Source of the DNA: JBFHRE01 sp041746105
Lineage (GTDB): Bacteria > Actinomycetota > Acidimicrobiia > Spongiisociales > ZC4RG35
Assembly: GCA_041746105.1 (NCBI GenBank)
Contig: JBGTHP010000044.1
Coordinates: forward strand, 1-25,871
Direction of reading: 5' to 3'
Length of the DNA stretch: 25,871 nucleotides
Shown here: positions 23,499 to 25,871 of the stretch, piece after piece
Layout: every line of letters starts with the position of its first letter
Position numbering within the stretch: position 1 is the first letter of the stretch
The notes under the pieces: generated by a model
Seen by the model: only the letters and a program-made list of their open reading frames with translations
The model's database searches: none
What the model was told of the DNA's origin: nothing
Made by a program: the position numbers and the translations under genes

Positions 23499-24428
23499 TC
23501 AGTTGGTTTCCGACGATGCGAGCGGCGGTGCGGGCAAGAGCTCCGATACCTCCCAGCGGCCGTCCCGCTGGGAGACCACGAGGGCGTATTCGAGAAGCTG
23601 GGCTCGGGCGGCGAGGTCAGTCGCCCGGACCACCACCGCCACCTCGGCCAGGCCTCCCGACGTTTCGGCCATCCCGGCCTGGAGGATCTCGACAACCGAG
23701 AACGGCGCTGGCTCGACAGGGGCAATGGGCGAGGATGGGGAGGTGTATCGGGTCAGCTCGCCGTCCCCGGCTAGGTAGGCAGCCAGGAAGCGCGACAGCA
23801 TCTCCTCCAGCCCGGGTGTCGCATCGAGTCCGTCAAGCCGATCGATCAGCAGGTCCGGGACTGTGGCTCCGGCGGGTGCCGGCATGAGTGTCGGCAGGCC
23901 GGTGATTGCCCATCCAGTTGTCGTCTCGGCCACTCCAACCGAGTAGAAACGGGTGCCTGCCGAAATCCATATGGAATTCCCGTCGGCGTCGCTTTCGGCG
24001 GCGACAACCTCCGCAGCCACCGTCACCGCGTAGTAGCCGGGGGCGACCTCCGAGGCGCCGAGGCTTGTCGTCCTCGTCGCCGACCATGATCCACTCTCGA
24101 CTCCATCCAACGAGACGTTGTCGAGGAATAGACCGAGCGAATCGGTCGATCCCTCGCCGGAACCGAGATAGGTGGCGATGAACAGCTCCGCGAAACCCTC
24201 GGCTCCAGCCGTGTCCGGGGGTATTTCGAGACTGGCTTCGATGTTGACGAGGTCGAGTCGATCGCTGAGTGACGACAGCTGTGTTGCCACCAGAAGGGCG
24301 GTGACCGGACCTGAGATCACCAGCAACCACAGGACGATGTGCATGGACCGGACGGTCAGCACCGGATTCCATCCCCGGCGAGCGGACGGCTGGCTGGCGA
24401 CCACCTCCTGACGCCCCTCGGTCGTCAC
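23499..24428 (-). CDS. TcpC/VirB8-like channel assembly protein
   Basis: This 309-aa protein has a short cytoplasmic tail, one transmembrane helix (~29-50, MHIVLWLLVISGPVTALLVA) and a large extracellular portion. The two similar halves (LFIATYLGSGEGS near 85 and MLSRFLAAYLAGDGELTRY near 220) correspond to the paired NTF2-like domains of TcpC, the Gram-positive counterpart of VirB8. GTG 24428 overlaps the upstream stop in GTGA and is preceded by GAGGGGGG, so it is preferred to an ATG at 24461. It is the first clear structural gene of the operon. Confidence 0.85.
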   Translation of the reverse strand: MTTEGRQEVVASQPSARRGWNPVLTVRSMHIVLWLLVISGPVTALLVATQLSSLSDRLDLVNIEASLEIPPDTAGAEGFAELFIATYLGSGEGSTDSLGLFLDNVSLDGVESGSWSATRTTSLGASEVAPGYYAVTVAAEVVAAESDADGNSIWISAGTRFYSVGVAETTTGWAITGLPTLMPAPAGATVPDLLIDRLDGLDATPGLEEMLSRFLAAYLAGDGELTRYTSPSSPIAPVEPAPFSVVEILQAGMAETSGGLAEVAVVVRATDLAARAQLLEYALVVSQRDGRWEVSELLPAPPLASSETN

Positions 24429-24748
24429 AGGTCCCCCCTCGACCGATCCGTGACTCGGCATCGTCGAAGGTCCTGAGAAGCCATCTGACGGCGCAACGCC
24501 TCGACTCGGGCATCCTCGGCGCTCCAGTAGCCGTCCTCGAAGAAGCCCACCACCCGGCCGGCAAGTTCGCGGGACGGCAGCATCCCACCAGTACTCAGGA
24601 GGTCGTCGAGCAGATCACACCAGATGTCCCAACCGGCCCGGATCTGACTGTCCAGCTCGACGTCGGTCAGCGTGCGGGCGTCACCGTCTGACTGAGTGAC
24701 GTTGAGCCCGAGGGTTCGGTCCCTGGGTTGCTGTGAGAAAGCTTGCAT
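24425..24748 (-). CDS. Hypothetical 107-aa protein, second gene of the transfer operon
   Basis: A soluble, mostly helical protein (MQAFSQQPRDRTLGLN at the start) with an acidic, Trp-rich centre (IRAGWDIWCDLLDDLL) and a basic C-terminus. The start is ATG 24748, with GGAGG five bases upstream. The open frame to 24850 has no such site. It overlaps the TcpC-like gene by 4 nt (GTGA), so it is a real operon member. I recognise no domain and propose no function. The 106-bp gap before it (24749-24854) contains a GATCGG/CCGATC inverted repeat (24769-24774 and 24790-24795) of unknown meaning. Confidence 0.7.
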   Translation of the reverse strand: MQAFSQQPRDRTLGLNVTQSDGDARTLTDVELDSQIRAGWDIWCDLLDDLLSTGGMLPSRELAGRVVGFFEDGYWSAEDARVEALRRQMASQDLRRCRVTDRSRGDL

Positions 24749-24854
24749 GTTTCCTCCATTCAGTCGGTGATCGGGGTCGGTCGTCTTGGCCGATCGCAGG
24801 CATAAGGGGCGGGCGGGGGAGCGGGACGCGACACGCTCTCGGAACTTCATGTGG

Positions 24855-25604
24855 TCATCGAGCCAGGGTCAGGCCTTGGCGAACACGACGCTCAGCCCGC
24901 AGTCGGCGCTGGCGCAGCGTCTGGGAATCGACGTCCTCGGCGGCAGCCAGTTCATCGACCGAAACCCCGGCGACCCGAGTCATCACCACCAGGCGAGCCG
25001 CATCCTCCCGAACCCGCCCCCGCTGTCGAACCCACTCGACGAGTTGCTCAACCTCCTGCTCTTCGTTCGGGCCGTCGGTGCGTTGTTCACTGACATCGAG
25101 GTGGCTGTAGTCGTCGACGAATACGACAGGTTCCGATCGAGCAAGGACCGCTGAGCGCAGAACTCGACGCCTCGTGTTCGTATAGATCCGAAAACTCGGT
25201 GGCGTTCCAGCCGGCTCGGTGGCACACCAGGAGATGACTTCCAACGCCGTGGCTACCACCCGGGCGGCTCGTTCTTCGGCATCCCACCCGCGGATCCCGT
25301 TGATGAGGCTCTTCAGACTCGGAAGCACAACTTGGAGCGCGACTCGTCTCGCTAGAGCGTCGTCGGTGGCTCGCTCGAGCAGAGCCGCTAGGACCTGATC
25401 CCGCTCCGCCCAACTCGACACGTCGCGCCTCTGCGCAGCGGCAACGAGCTGGTCTCCATCGTCGAACGCGAGCCGGTCGTCGTCGGCTGACCAAGCGACC
25501 AGTCGATCGCACAGCCATCGCGACTGGGACAGAATCCGCCACTCCGCATCAAGCCGACGAATCAGTTCAGTGTCCGCCGACCTCGCTGGGGGTCTCGGCC
25601 CCAC
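24855..25604 (-). CDS. Sigma-factor-like HTH regulator at the head of the transfer operon
   Basis: This 249-aa protein has a central helical portion (LARRVALQVVLPSLKSLING, followed by WDAEERAARVVATALEVISW) reminiscent of a sigma-70 region 2. The C-terminal helix-turn-helix, ARLVVMTRVAGVSVDELAAA then EDVDSQTLRQRRLRAERRVR, resembles sigma region 4. An Arg-rich segment (YTNTRRRVLRSAV) lies between them. Start GTG 25604 has AGAGGAG about 6 nt upstream. As first gene of the conjugation operon, downstream of the TGTCAG array, it is well placed to control transfer-gene transcription. Whether it is a true sigma factor or a sigma-derived regulator cannot be decided by eye. Confidence 0.65.
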   Translation of the reverse strand: MGPRPPARSADTELIRRLDAEWRILSQSRWLCDRLVAWSADDDRLAFDDGDQLVAAAQRRDVSSWAERDQVLAALLERATDDALARRVALQVVLPSLKSLINGIRGWDAEERAARVVATALEVISWCATEPAGTPPSFRIYTNTRRRVLRSAVLARSEPVVFVDDYSHLDVSEQRTDGPNEEQEVEQLVEWVRQRGRVREDAARLVVMTRVAGVSVDELAAAEDVDSQTLRQRRLRAERRVRQGLTLAR

Positions 25605-25631
25605 AGGCCGCTCCTCTCATGCGCTTCACGA

Positions 25632-25659
25632 GAGCTAGGTTCCGCGCCAACCCTGTCAG
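25632..25659 (-). promoter_or_regulatory. Candidate promoter of the transfer operon
   Basis: Reading leftwards, CTGACA (25659-25654), a 16-nt spacer and TAGCTC (25637-25632) resemble -35 and -10 elements about 30 nt upstream of the sigma-like gene start. The -35-like hexamer is the operon-proximal copy of the TGTCAG repeat, so a protein bound to the array would block or recruit polymerase. The -10 is weak. Confidence 0.3.
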
Positions 25660-25705
25660 CAGAGTGTCAGCAGCCCTGTCAGCCCGATGTCAGACATCAA
25701 TCGGG
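25654..25705. promoter_or_regulatory. Four phased TGTCAG repeats ending in a palindrome; candidate operator array
   Basis: TGTCAG occurs at 25654, 25665, 25677 and 25688, spaced 11, 12 and 11 bp, so all copies face the same side of the helix. The last copy lies in the 13-bp perfect palindrome GATGTC-A-GACATC (25686-25698), itself bracketed by CCCGAT (25683-25688) and ATCGGG (25700-25705). The array lies between the IS end and the first transfer gene. Phased direct repeats plus a dyad are typical of regulator binding sites or iterons. The rest of 25605-25730 shows nothing else. Confidence 0.6.
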
Positions 25706-25730
25706 AACAAACACACCACGGTGAGAAAAA

Positions 25731-25871
25731 TCTAGAACTGACGGACATTGCTTACATTTGGGTTCTCCAAGATGGAAGGAGAACTGATGACCGAGCGGGA
25801 TCAGCAACGGTTGGTGAATCATCGTCTGGCGGTGATCCGCCACGCCGAGGAGGTGACCGGGAACGTCGCTC
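25731..25871 (+). mobile_element. Right IS481-like element end (partial), other arm of the inverted repeat
   Basis: Positions 25731-25870 are the exact reverse complement of 1-140, and the similarity stops at 25730. The segment carries GGAAGGAG (25774-25781) and a transposase start at 25787. The two IS copies are inverted relative to each other, with transposases reading away from the enclosed genes. The perfect match runs to the window edge, so its true length is unknown. Confidence 0.75.
25787..25871 (+). CDS. IS481-like transposase, 5' end only (runs off right edge)
   Basis: 28 complete codons are identical to the gene at the left end (MTERDQQRLVNHRLAVIRHA at the start). They represent the beginning of the N-terminal helix-turn-helix; the DDE catalytic core is beyond the window. 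GGAAGGAG lies five bases before the ATG. Identity with the left copy at every base indicates a recent duplication or a shared assembly node. Confidence 0.65.
   Translation, partial: MTERDQQRLVNHRLAVIRHAEEVTGNVA

Noticed and set aside
1..25871. Circular plasmid inferred from repeated ends
   Set aside because: The terminal repeats are inverted, not direct, so the ends cannot simply be joined; they indicate IS copies or a graph break.

Overview
The window is high-GC DNA (roughly 60-68% in most lines I sampled) with dense, overlapping genes, frequent GTG and TTG starts, and conjugation proteins of the Tcp type found in Gram-positive bacteria. This points to an actinobacterium. An environmental lineage such as Acidimicrobiia is possible, but that is inference. 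No tRNA, rRNA, CRISPR array, integrase or replication gene is visible, so the window is part of a conjugative element (ICE or plasmid) and not a typical chromosomal stretch.

Layout. Both ends carry the same 140-bp sequence in inverted orientation (1-140 and 25731-25870). Each copy holds the start of an IS481-like transposase reading outward and off the window. Inside the left copy are a possible oriT region (179-250), a 50-codon ORF (389-541) and a MobF/TrwC-type relaxase-helicase (535-3642). From 25604 leftwards to 15168 runs a minus-strand transfer operon of eleven genes: a sigma-like regulator, a 107-aa protein, TcpC-, TcpD- and TcpE-like membrane proteins, a VirB4-like ATPase, a VirB6-like polytopic protein, a lytic transglycosylase/M23 peptidase fusion, a 105-aa protein, a multi-CxxC zinc-ribbon protein and a VirD4/TraG coupling protein. 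Most junctions are 4-bp ATGA/GTGA overlaps, 8-bp overlaps or gaps of about 10 bp. Four phased TGTCAG repeats, the last inside a 13-bp palindrome, lie upstream of the first gene.

Between relaxase and coupling protein (3.8-14.9 kb) sits defence cargo. First is a CBASS-like operon (5156-7219): a cGAS/DncV-like nucleotidyltransferase, an E2-like protein without E1 or JAB partners (as in type II-short CBASS), and a small protein with one membrane segment as candidate effector. A divergent single-chain HTH-ImmA/IrrE metalloprotease (3845-4939) shares its control region and resembles a fused version of the CapH/CapP CBASS regulators. Second is a compact two-gene module (14901-7424): a large Eco57I/PglX-like N6-adenine methyltransferase translationally coupled to a PLD-nuclease/SNF2-helicase fusion. 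It recalls DISARM class 1 or a split type ISP restriction enzyme, but no DrmA/B/C or BREX partner is present.

Together the genes describe a self-transmissible element carrying two anti-phage systems and bounded in this assembly by IS copies. The points most worth following are the CBASS locus with its fused protease-repressor, the missing canonical start codon of the E2-like gene, the two-gene methyltransferase/PLD-helicase module, and the TGTCAG operator array.
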